Below the pieces are notes generated by a model that worked only from the letters and a program-made list of their open reading frames with translations, had not been told where the DNA came from and did not search any database. A stretch of DNA of 64,000 nucleotides from Hymenobacter properus. GTDB lineage: Bacteria > Bacteroidota > Bacteroidia > Cytophagales > Hymenobacteraceae. Positions within the stretch are counted from its first letter, which is position 1; each line of letters begins with the position of its first letter. The DNA is taken from contig NZ_JADQDP010000001.1 of assembly GCF_015694735.1 (NCBI RefSeq), forward strand, positions 1,240,001-1,304,000, given 5' to 3'. Positions 8,786 to 16,477 of the stretch are shown here, piece after piece. The translations under genes and the position numbers were made by a program.

Positions 8786-10222
8786 ATGAGAACCAAGCAT
8801 CTTTCTCTCCTCTGCCTCACCCTGCTGCTCCCGCTGCTAAGCCACGCCCAGCTGCGCCTCGCTTCCCTGTTCACCGACAACATGGTGCTGCAGCAGCAGG
8901 CCGAGTGCGCCGTGTGGGGCTGGGCCAAGGCTGGCAGCACCATCACCGTCAATCCTTCGTGGGGCAAGCAGAAATACACCGCCCAGGCCGACGCCACTGG
9001 CAAGTGGAAAGTGAAAGTGAAGACACCAGCCGCCAGCTACACGCCCTACACGCTGGGCATCAGCGGCGACGGGCCGGCCGTGCAGCTCCGGAACGTGCTG
9101 GTGGGCGAGGTGTGGCTCTGCGGCGGGCAGTCGAACATGGAAATGCCGATGAAGGGCTTCAAAGGCCAGCCGGTGCTGGGCTCGAACGAGGCCATCCTGC
9201 ACTCGAAGAATGACCAGTTGCGGCTCTACACCGTTCCCCGCTCGTCGGTGACGGAGGTGCAGGAGAATAGCAAGCCCTCGCCCTGGCGCGTAGCCGAGCC
9301 CGAGGCGGTGAGCAACTTTAGCGCCACGGCCTACTACTTTGGGCGGCTGTTGCAAGAGCAGCTTGGGGTGCCGGTGGGGCTACTGCACTGCAGCTACAGT
9401 GGCTCCTTCATCGAGGCGTGGATGGACGCCGAGACGGTGCGGCAGTTTGCCGGCGTGAAAGTGCCGGCCAAGGGCGACACCATCAAGCTGGTGAGCCGCA
9501 CGGCCACCACGCTGTACAACGGCATGCTGCATCCTATTGAAGGCTACGGCATCAAGGGCGCCATCTGGTACCAGGGCGAATCGAACTACGACAACCCCGA
9601 CGAGTATGCCAACAAGCTGGCCACGCTGGTAAAGCTGTGGCGCACGAAGTGGGGCATGGGCGAATTTCCCTTCTACTACGCCCAGATTGCACCCTTCGAC
9701 TACACCCGCACCTCCAAGAACAAAGGCGGCAAGTACAACTCGGCCTTCCTGCGCGATGCCCAGCGCAAGGCCCAGGACCAGATTCCTAACGCCGCGATGG
9801 CCGTGCTGCTCGACGTGGGCGAGGAGGCCAGCATCCATCCCATGCGCAAGGAGCCCGGAGGCACGCGCCTGGCCCTGCTGGCCCTGGCCCAGACCTACGG
9901 CCGCAAAGGCTTCGGCGCCCTGCCTCCCACCTACGAGTCGATGACGGTGAAAGACAACACGGTGGCCGTGCGTTTCAAAAATTCGCCGATGGGTATGACA
10001 ACGTTCGGGCAGGAGCTTACGGGCTTTGAAATAGCCGGCGCCGACCAGAAATGGTACCCTGCCAAAGCCAGCATCAGTGGCAGCGTCATCAACGTTTCGG
10101 CCGAGGCAGTGAAGGCGCCGGTGGCGGTGCGCTACGCGTTTCAGGACTTCACCAAGGCCACGCTGTTCAGCAACGAAGGGCTGCCGGTGTCGTCGTTCCG
10201 CACGGATGATTGGGCGCAATGA
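8786..10222 (+). CDS. SGNH-hydrolase sugar O-acetylesterase (sialate O-acetylesterase-like), exported
   Basis: A 478-residue protein starting at the ATG at 8786, which gives a signal peptide ending LLSHAQ. Upstream codons in the same frame only read through repeat A3. The catalytic blocks of the sialate O-acetylesterase family are present: GGQSNMEMP with the nucleophile near S116, WYQGESN around residue 260, and the Asp/His pair in DVGEEASIHP near residue 350. Such enzymes remove acetyl esters from sugars. In pectin loci they act on acetylated galacturonic acid or on RG-II side chains rather than on sialic acid (family knowledge). A jelly-roll region appears early (FTDNMVLQQ) and again at the C-terminus. 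Confidence 0.88.
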   Translation: MRTKHLSLLCLTLLLPLLSHAQLRLASLFTDNMVLQQQAECAVWGWAKAGSTITVNPSWGKQKYTAQADATGKWKVKVKTPAASYTPYTLGISGDGPAVQLRNVLVGEVWLCGGQSNMEMPMKGFKGQPVLGSNEAILHSKNDQLRLYTVPRSSVTEVQENSKPSPWRVAEPEAVSNFSATAYYFGRLLQEQLGVPVGLLHCSYSGSFIEAWMDAETVRQFAGVKVPAKGDTIKLVSRTATTLYNGMLHPIEGYGIKGAIWYQGESNYDNPDEYANKLATLVKLWRTKWGMGEFPFYYAQIAPFDYTRTSKNKGGKYNSAFLRDAQRKAQDQIPNAAMAVLLDVGEEASIHPMRKEPGGTRLALLALAQTYGRKGFGALPPTYESMTVKDNTVAVRFKNSPMGMTTFGQELTGFEIAGADQKWYPAKASISGSVINVSAEAVKAPVAVRYAFQDFTKATLFSNEGLPVSSFRTDDWAQ

Positions 10223-10248
10223 GAAAGGCCACAAGCGCTACTTTGACG

Positions 10249-10335
10249 GTCATGCAGCGCGCAGCGAAGCATCTCGCGTGGAGCAGTAATTCGTTTACAT
10301 CAGCACGCAAAAAGCTTCGCTGCGCGCTGCATGAC
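10249..10335. repeat. Palindromic repeat, family A (copy A4)
   Basis: Left arm GTCATGCAGCGCGCAGCG, right arm its complement with a change in the inner part (AAAAAGCTTCG). It lies between the esterase and the DUF5703 gene. Confidence 0.88.
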
Positions 10336-10341
10336 GGCCTG

Positions 10342-12702
10342 ATGTCTCATCCGAATCGGACGCGGCAAGTGCTTCTGCTGTTTCTGCTACTCCCCTTCTT
10401 CACCCGCGCCCAAAGCCCCGAACTTGCCTCCAACAACATCACCTGGACCTCCCCCAGCAAAAACGCCGGCGAATCGATGCCCTGCGGGGGCGGCGACATT
10501 GGCCTGAACGTATGGGCTGAAAACGGCGACGTGTTGTTCTACATTGCCCGCAGCGGCACGTTTGATGAGAACAATTCGCTGCTGAAGCTAGGGCGCGTGC
10601 GCCTGCGTCTCTCGCCCAATCCATTCGAGAAAGGCGCTTTCAAGCAGCAACTAGCGCTGCAAACGGGCGACGTAACGCTCACCGGCACTGCGGGCAAGGC
10701 CACGACGCAGATTCACGTTTGGGTAGATGTGTTCCGGCCCGTGGTGCATGTGGAAGTGAGCAGCACCGAGCAGCTCGCGGCCACGGCCAGCTACGAAAGC
10801 TGGCGCTTCCAGGACCGGGTGCTGAAGGGCAAGGAAAACAACCAGAACTCCTACAAATGGGCGCCGCAAGGCGAGGTCAAAACCCGGCACGACAGCATCA
10901 GCTTCCAAGGGCACACCGTGGAGTTTTTCCACCAGAACCAGCCGCAAACGGTGTTCGATGTAACCGTGCAGCAGCAGGGCCTGGCGGCAGTGAAAGGCCA
11001 GCTCTACAATCCCCTGCAACACCTGATTTTTGGCGGCCTGTTGTGGGGCGAAAACATGCTTCCGGCCGGCACCACCGACGGGCAGTACCTCCGCACTCCC
11101 TACCGCGGCTGGCAGCTAAAAAGCCGAGTGCCGGCCCGCAAGCATTCGCTCACGCTGGTGCTGCACACGGCCTACGAATCCGCAGAACAGGGGCACTTGG
11201 GGCTGCTTGCCATTAACTCGCCCGCCCGGGTGCAATGGCAAGCCGAGCTGCAGCGGCTTATCGGCACCCTGCCGAACCAGTTGACGGCCCGGCGCCGCAC
11301 CGTGGCCTGGTGGCGCGACTACTGGCAGCGCAGCTTTATCCACATCGAGCCCGATAAAGCAGCCGCAAACTTGCGCGAATGGCAAGCCGGCCGCAACTAC
11401 CAGCTCATGCGCTACATGCTGGGCTGCAACGCCTTCGGCCAGTGGCCCACCAAGTTCAACGGCGGCCTCTTCACCTACGACCCGGTGCTGACGGATTCCA
11501 CGCTGAAGTTCACGCCTGACTTTCGCAACTGGGGCGGCGGTACGCACACGGCCCAAAACCAGCGCCTCGTGTACTGGCCGATGCTGAAAAACGGTGATTT
11601 CAACCTGCTCAAACCGCAGGTTGATTTCTACCTGCGCCTGCTCAAGAATGCCGAACTACGCAGCCAAACCTACTGGCAGCACGGCGGCGCCAGCTTCACC
11701 GAGCAGCTCGAAAACTTTGGCTTGCCCAATCCCGCCGAATACAACTGGAAACGCCCCGCCGACTTCGACAAGGGCATGGAATACAACGCCTGGCTGGAAT
11801 ATGAGTGGGACACCGTGCTCGAATTTTGTTTGATGATGCTGGAAACCGAGCGCTACGCCGGGCACGATGTAGCCGCCTACCTGCCCTTCGTGGAGAGCTG
11901 CCTCACCTTCTTCGACGAGCATTACCTGTACCTGGCCCGACAACGCGGGGCCAAGGCGCTCGACGGCGCGGGGCACCTGGTTCTCTACCCTGGCTCAGGG
12001 GCGGAGACCTACAAAATGGCCTACAATTCTACCGCCACCATCACCGGCCTGCGCACCGTTCTCACGCAGCTACTGGCCCTGCCGCCGCGCTTCGTTACGC
12101 CCGCGCAACGCCAGAAGTGGACCGCCATGCTGGGCCGCATTCCAGCTATCAGCTTTCGCGAAAGCCAGAGCCACCCCACTATCGCGCCGGCCAAAACCTG
12201 GGAGCGCATCAACAACACCGAGAGCCCGCAGCTTTACCCGGTGTTTCCCTGGGGCCTCTACGGCGTGGGCAAAGCCGGCCTCGACACGGCCCGCAACACC
12301 TACCTTTATGATGCCGACGTGCAGAAATTCCGCTCCCACGTGGGCTGGAAGCAGCACAACATCTTCGCCGCCCGCCTTGGTCTCACCGACGAGGCCGCCG
12401 CCCTGACGGTGCAGAAGCTGCAGGACTCCGGCCGCCGCTTCCCTGCCTTCTGGGGGCCGGGCTACGACTGGGCGCCCGACCACAACTGGGGCGGCTCGGG
12501 TATGATTGGCTTGCAGGAAATGCTGCTGCAAACCGACGGCCGAAAGATTTATTTATTGCCCGCCTGGCCGAAGCAGTGGGACGTGCACTTCAAGCTGCAT
12601 GCGCCATACCAAACGACGGTGGAAGCAGTGGTTAAGGATGGGAAGGTGCAGGTGCTGAAAGTGCTGCCGGAATCGCGGAGGGCCGATGTCGTGGTGATGT
12701 AG
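10342..12702 (+). CDS. DUF5703-containing putative glycoside hydrolase, exported
   Basis: A 786-residue protein. The start at 10342 gives a signal peptide ending FFTRAQ; the longer frame translates repeat A4. The beginning of the mature protein (ITWTSPSKNAGESMPCGGGD, then IGLNVW) is the signature of the N-terminal DUF5703 domain, which resembles the N-terminal beta-sandwich of GH95 enzymes. The centre and end look like an (alpha/alpha)6 barrel (for example GGLFTYDP, then WARNT-type helices). Activity is not established for this family as far as I know, so I name it only as a likely hydrolase of an RG-II or arabinogalactan linkage. It is the last gene of the plus-strand set and converges on the SSS symporter gene. 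Confidence 0.75.
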   Translation: MSHPNRTRQVLLLFLLLPFFTRAQSPELASNNITWTSPSKNAGESMPCGGGDIGLNVWAENGDVLFYIARSGTFDENNSLLKLGRVRLRLSPNPFEKGAFKQQLALQTGDVTLTGTAGKATTQIHVWVDVFRPVVHVEVSSTEQLAATASYESWRFQDRVLKGKENNQNSYKWAPQGEVKTRHDSISFQGHTVEFFHQNQPQTVFDVTVQQQGLAAVKGQLYNPLQHLIFGGLLWGENMLPAGTTDGQYLRTPYRGWQLKSRVPARKHSLTLVLHTAYESAEQGHLGLLAINSPARVQWQAELQRLIGTLPNQLTARRRTVAWWRDYWQRSFIHIEPDKAAANLREWQAGRNYQLMRYMLGCNAFGQWPTKFNGGLFTYDPVLTDSTLKFTPDFRNWGGGTHTAQNQRLVYWPMLKNGDFNLLKPQVDFYLRLLKNAELRSQTYWQHGGASFTEQLENFGLPNPAEYNWKRPADFDKGMEYNAWLEYEWDTVLEFCLMMLETERYAGHDVAAYLPFVESCLTFFDEHYLYLARQRGAKALDGAGHLVLYPGSGAETYKMAYNSTATITGLRTVLTQLLALPPRFVTPAQRQKWTAMLGRIPAISFRESQSHPTIAPAKTWERINNTESPQLYPVFPWGLYGVGKAGLDTARNTYLYDADVQKFRSHVGWKQHNIFAARLGLTDEAAALTVQKLQDSGRRFPAFWGPGYDWAPDHNWGGSGMIGLQEMLLQTDGRKIYLLPAWPKQWDVHFKLHAPYQTTVEAVVKDGKVQVLKVLPESRRADVVVM

Positions 12703-12727
12703 CATGGACTCTGCGAGTCCACGCTAC
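12699..12727. repeat. Short family-C palindrome between convergent genes
   Basis: GTAGCATGGACTC and GAGTCCACGCTAC form a 29-bp hairpin with a three-base loop. Its GTAG supplies the TAG stop of the DUF5703 gene. It sits in the 28 bp between two convergent genes and could act as a shared transcription stop (inference). Confidence 0.7.
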
Positions 12728-12730
12728 ACC

Positions 12731-14314
12731 TTAATGCCCATTGAACACCACGTATAGCCCCACCATCACCACGGCCAGCGCGGCCCACAGCAGCTGCACG
12801 CGCCGCGTAGGTCGGGCCAACTCCCCGTAGTCTACCGCCTGGCGGCGGGCCTGGCCAGCCGGGTCGGTGAGGGAGATGAGCACGGCGGCCCCGAACAGCG
12901 CCGCGAAAATGTAGAACGACAGCATCAGGTAGTGCGGCCAGAAGGGGTGCGTATCGGGCGGGAGCACCCAGAGGTAGAGCACGCCCACGCCCAGGCTAAA
13001 GGCCGAACCCCACGACAAGATGCCGTTGACAGCGCGCTGCGTGGTGCGAGCCCAGAACACCGACAGCAGAAACACCACTGCTAGCGGCGGCGCGATGAAG
13101 CCCAGCACCGCCTGAAACACGTCGAACAGATTCAGCCCCTTCACCGAGTCGATGGCCAGCGCCATGAGCACGGCGAAGGCGCAGCCCACCAGCACCGTGC
13201 GCCGCCCCACCCGCACCACATCGGCGTCGGTGGCCTGGGGGTTGATGTTGCGGGCATATACGTCCATCGCAAACACGGTGCTTAGCGCGTTGAGCGAGGA
13301 ACTGATGGTGCCAACCAGCACGGCAATGAGTACTACGATGACGAGGCCCTTCATACCGGCCGGAAACAGGCTGGTCACCATCGTCATGTAGGCTTCTTTG
13401 GGGTCTTTCAGGTCGGGGAACAGGAGGTAGCAGAGCACACCGGTCAGAATGAACAGCGGCAACGACAGGATTTTGAGCCAGCCGATGAAGTTGACGCCCA
13501 GCTGGCCTTGCTCCAGGCTGCGCGCTCCCAGCACCGACTGCACCATGGCCTGGTCGGTGCAGAAAAACGCCACCGCCGACACCGGGTAGCCCAGCAGAAT
13601 GGCGTACCACGGGTACTTGGGGTCGGAGGCCGGTTGCAGCAGGTTCCAGTAGTGGCCGGGCACGCGGTGGAACACTTCGCTCAGCCCGCCCACTTTCATC
13701 ACGCCAATAACGGTGAGCGTGAGCGACACGCCAATGAGCAATAGCATCTGAAACACGTTGACGCGCGCAATGGCCTTGAGCCCACCCGCAAAGGTGAACG
13801 CGCCCGCAAACAGCACCAGCACCACTACCGACTGCCACATCGGGATGCCCAGAATCTGCCGCACCAGCAGCCCACCCGAAAACAGCCCTAGCGACAGCCA
13901 CGAAATCAGAATCTTAATCAGCGCGTACCAGGCCAGGATGTTTTGCGTCGAGTCGCCGTACTGCCGGCCCATGAAGCCGGGCATGGTGCTCACGTTGGCC
14001 GCCAGGTAGCGCGGCGCAAACACCACAGCCAGCAAAAACAGAAACACGAAGGCGTACCACTCAAAATTCACCGCCACAATGCCCGTGCTGTAACCAATCG
14101 AAGCAAACGCCAGCAGCATCGACGGCCCCACGTTCGTGCCCCACATATTGAACCCGATGCTGGCCCATCCCAGCGACTTATTGGCCAGAAACAACGATTC
14201 TTCGGTTTTCTTAGCAGCACTGGCCCGATAGCCGATGCCAGCCAGAATCACGACGTAGGCCGCGACGATGGCGTAGTCCCAGGCGGTGAGGTGGCCGAGT
14301 AAGTTGTTGCCCAT
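12731..14314 (-). CDS. Sodium:solute symporter (SSS family)
   Basis: A 527-residue polytopic inner-membrane protein with about fourteen hydrophobic segments and the layout of the SSS family: WDYAIVAAYVVILAGIGYRA in helix 1 and the conserved NFEWYAF and GTISSSLNALSTVFAMD regions. Members use the sodium gradient to import sugars, sugar acids or myo-inositol. It is the last gene of the long minus-strand unit that starts with GH78 at 27808, so its cargo is probably a rhamnogalacturonan product such as L-rhamnose or a galacturonide (inference). Palindrome B2 separates it from the upstream Gfo/Idh gene. Confidence 0.9.
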   Translation of the reverse strand: MGNNLLGHLTAWDYAIVAAYVVILAGIGYRASAAKKTEESLFLANKSLGWASIGFNMWGTNVGPSMLLAFASIGYSTGIVAVNFEWYAFVFLFLLAVVFAPRYLAANVSTMPGFMGRQYGDSTQNILAWYALIKILISWLSLGLFSGGLLVRQILGIPMWQSVVVLVLFAGAFTFAGGLKAIARVNVFQMLLLIGVSLTLTVIGVMKVGGLSEVFHRVPGHYWNLLQPASDPKYPWYAILLGYPVSAVAFFCTDQAMVQSVLGARSLEQGQLGVNFIGWLKILSLPLFILTGVLCYLLFPDLKDPKEAYMTMVTSLFPAGMKGLVIVVLIAVLVGTISSSLNALSTVFAMDVYARNINPQATDADVVRVGRRTVLVGCAFAVLMALAIDSVKGLNLFDVFQAVLGFIAPPLAVVFLLSVFWARTTQRAVNGILSWGSAFSLGVGVLYLWVLPPDTHPFWPHYLMLSFYIFAALFGAAVLISLTDPAGQARRQAVDYGELARPTRRVQLLWAALAVVMVGLYVVFNGH

Positions 14315-14365
14315 AGTGGGTGGGAATGACGGGTGGGAATTTGGAAAGGGCTTGCTTTAACAATT

Positions 14366-14483
14366 CGTCATGCTGAGCAGAGCGTAGCGGAGTCGAAGCA
14401 TCTCTACCGCTTCGTTGCGGGCGTCAGGAGTTACTACCCCGGTAGAGATGCTTCGACTCCGCTGCACTCTGCTCAGCATGACG
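14366..14483. repeat. Palindromic repeat, family B (copy B2)
   Basis: Left arm CGTCATGCTGAGCAGAGCG, right arm the complement. This is a variant of the B family with an insertion (CAGAGCGTAGCGGAGTCG) in each arm. It lies between the symporter and the Gfo/Idh gene. Confidence 0.88.
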
Positions 14484-14500
14484 GACTTTTTTAGGCCGTT

Positions 14501-15571
14501 CTAGCTCAGCACAATACCATGCTCCGCCAGCAGCGCCTGCACCTTCACCGGCTGGCCGGTGCTTAGCGAGCGGTCCATGGCCTGCAGCAGCGCAATAGTG
14601 CCAATGCCTTCTTTCAAGTCCGGGTAGGCGGTGAAATCCTGCTCGATGGAATCGGCGAAATATTCTAGATAGTTCTGGTACTCGCCGGCGTGGTGGCTCT
14701 TGCCCTCGAAGCGGAAATAGTGCTTGAGCTTGTGCTCCCAGGTAATGAGGCGCTCCTCCCCGGTGCGGTCGGTGATGGCGTAGCGCAGGTCCATGTAGTC
14801 GCCCTGGCTGGCGCCTTCGGTGCCGCGCAGCACGCAGCTCATCTCCGAATCGCGCGTCACGGGCTGCACGGGTCCAGTGTAGCAGCCACTCACGCGGGCC
14901 ACGCGGCCATCGGTGCTCTTGAAGATGAAGTGCATGGTATCCTGGTGCTTGAGGCCGCCCTTGGCGCCGTTGCTGCTGAGCATGCCGTAGCCCATCACCT
15001 CCTCGATATTGGGCAGGTACCAACGAATAAAATCCACCGGGTGGCTGAGGCCGCCGTAGAGCCACTTGAAAGCATTTTCTAAGGACCAGCCTTTTTCCAG
15101 AAACCAACGGTGGTCGGCGTGGTAGTAGGCCTCGATGGTAATGAGCTCGCCGATGAGGCCGGCCTCGTAGTCGGCCCGCTGCCGCTTCATGGGCTCGAAA
15201 AAGCGGGAGCTTTGGCCGACGAACAGCTTTTTCCCTGAGGTGCGGCTCAGTTCCAATAGCTCGTTAGCCTTGCTGAGGTCGTCGATAAACGGTTTGGTGC
15301 ACACCACGTGCTTGCCCGCGCGCAGGGCCTGGGCCACGTGCTCGGCGTGCAAGTGGTCGGGGGTGTAGATGGCCACGGCGTCGATTTCCGGGTCGTCGAG
15401 CATGTCCTGGTACTGCGTGGTGTAGTGGGGGAAGTTGAATTCTTCGGCACGGTGGCGGCACAGGTCTTCGTTGCGGTCACAGATGGTTTTAAGCTTCCAT
15501 TTCGGGCTGTTGAGGGCGGCTGACATGGTGCTGCGGCCTTCGCCGAGGCCGAGGATTCCGAGGGTAAGCAT
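14501..15571 (-). CDS. Gfo/Idh/MocA-family oxidoreductase
   Basis: A complete 356-residue cytoplasmic dehydrogenase. The N-terminal Rossmann fold starts MLTLGILGLGEGRS, and the EKP-type motif reads CTKPF near residue 95. The substrate domain has GGLSHPVDFIRWYLP, where the His of the SHPVD segment is a usual active-site position. It sits between the rhamnose mutarotase and the SSS transporter in a rhamnosidase-rich unit, so oxidation of L-rhamnose or a uronic acid derivative is plausible but unproven. It is a different paralogue from the partial one at the left edge of the window. Confidence 0.9.
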   Translation of the reverse strand: MLTLGILGLGEGRSTMSAALNSPKWKLKTICDRNEDLCRHRAEEFNFPHYTTQYQDMLDDPEIDAVAIYTPDHLHAEHVAQALRAGKHVVCTKPFIDDLSKANELLELSRTSGKKLFVGQSSRFFEPMKRQRADYEAGLIGELITIEAYYHADHRWFLEKGWSLENAFKWLYGGLSHPVDFIRWYLPNIEEVMGYGMLSSNGAKGGLKHQDTMHFIFKSTDGRVARVSGCYTGPVQPVTRDSEMSCVLRGTEGASQGDYMDLRYAITDRTGEERLITWEHKLKHYFRFEGKSHHAGEYQNYLEYFADSIEQDFTAYPDLKEGIGTIALLQAMDRSLSTGQPVKVQALLAEHGIVLS

Positions 15572-15621
15572 TAAGGAGTTTTGAGTTATGAATGTTGAGT
15601 TTTGAATGACCGAAACCGCCG

Positions 15622-15716
15622 GTCATGCCGAGCGCAGCCGAGGCATCTCGCTCGCTTCGTTGAACTGATTGAATTGCGTTGCGCACGCGAGATGCCTCGG
15701 CTGCGCTCGGCATGAC
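15622..15716. repeat. Palindromic repeat, mixed A/B type
   Basis: Arms GTCATGCCGAGCGCAGCCG...GAGGCATCTCG combine the B-type outer part with the A-type inner end (CTCG). It lies between the rhamnose mutarotase and Gfo/Idh genes. Confidence 0.88.
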
Positions 15717-15724
15717 GTTTCGTA

Positions 15725-16477
15725 TTATTTGATGTGCACCGGTACGGCTTTTGGCATTGCCACCGGTTTTAGAAACACCCACACCTCCCCCGGCTTGGTG
15801 CCGGGCAGGCCTTCCTGGTACTGCTTCATCAGCGCATTCCAGTCGTCCACACGCGGGTTATTCAGAGAGGTTCTGGGGTTCAACTTATCCAAACTTTCGC
15901 CGTGCGGAATGCTGATAACCAGCATCAGTTGCCGCCCCTGCCGAAACACCAGCAGCTGCTGAAAGCGGGCGTTGCAGAAGCCCTGTGCCACCTCCGGCCA
16001 CTTTTGAAACTGGGTGTCGTGGTAGTTCAGGTATTCCTGCTGCTTGGCAGGGTCTTTCACCAGATTGGCGGTAAGAATGATATTGTCCCACTGCTTGGCA
16101 GTGGTTTTACCGGCGCAGCGCTGCCTATCGAATTTGTAGAAAGGCACGGCGTAGAACTTCACTTCGCTCCCGGCATAAACCGCGGCCAGGTTCTTTTGCA
16201 CCGCCTGAATGCTGGCCGCCTTTCCATAGGCAACCAAGTGGTTTTGCCAGCTATACACGCCGGTGGTCGGCACTTGGTATTTCCGGCACAGCTTCAGCAG
16301 GTTTTCGGCCGCAACGGGTGCCCGCCCGGAGCCAATAATTTCCACAATTGCCATCTTCTCACCGGCTTGCGCAGTGGCACTCAGCGGCAGCAGCAACCAT
16401 AACAACAGGCCGAGAAGATGCCAGCTCCCGCAGCGTAGCGCAGCGGTTTTCGCAGAGGAACGCAGAGGATGTTCCAT
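15725..16477 (-). CDS. Exported L-rhamnose mutarotase-like protein
   Basis: A 250-residue protein. Residues 1-38 form a signal peptide (LLGLLLWLLLPLSATAQ). The C-terminal half carries the L-rhamnose mutarotase (DUF718) pattern, with QEYLNYHDTQFQKWPEV holding the His and Trp of the family. The N-terminal half (MAIVEIIGSG to about residue 115) looks like a second, diverged dimeric alpha/beta-barrel unit, making the protein more than twice the usual length of about 104 residues. Known mutarotases are cytoplasmic and interconvert rhamnose anomers; this one should act in the periplasm on rhamnose freed by GH78/GH106 (inference). Its ATG overlaps the stop of the upstream GH78 gene as TAATG, a sign of translational coupling. 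Confidence 0.75.
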   Translation of the reverse strand: MEHPLRSSAKTAALRCGSWHLLGLLLWLLLPLSATAQAGEKMAIVEIIGSGRAPVAAENLLKLCRKYQVPTTGVYSWQNHLVAYGKAASIQAVQKNLAAVYAGSEVKFYAVPFYKFDRQRCAGKTTAKQWDNIILTANLVKDPAKQQEYLNYHDTQFQKWPEVAQGFCNARFQQLLVFRQGRQLMLVISIPHGESLDKLNPRTSLNNPRVDDWNALMKQYQEGLPGTKPGEVWVFLKPVAMPKAVPVHIK

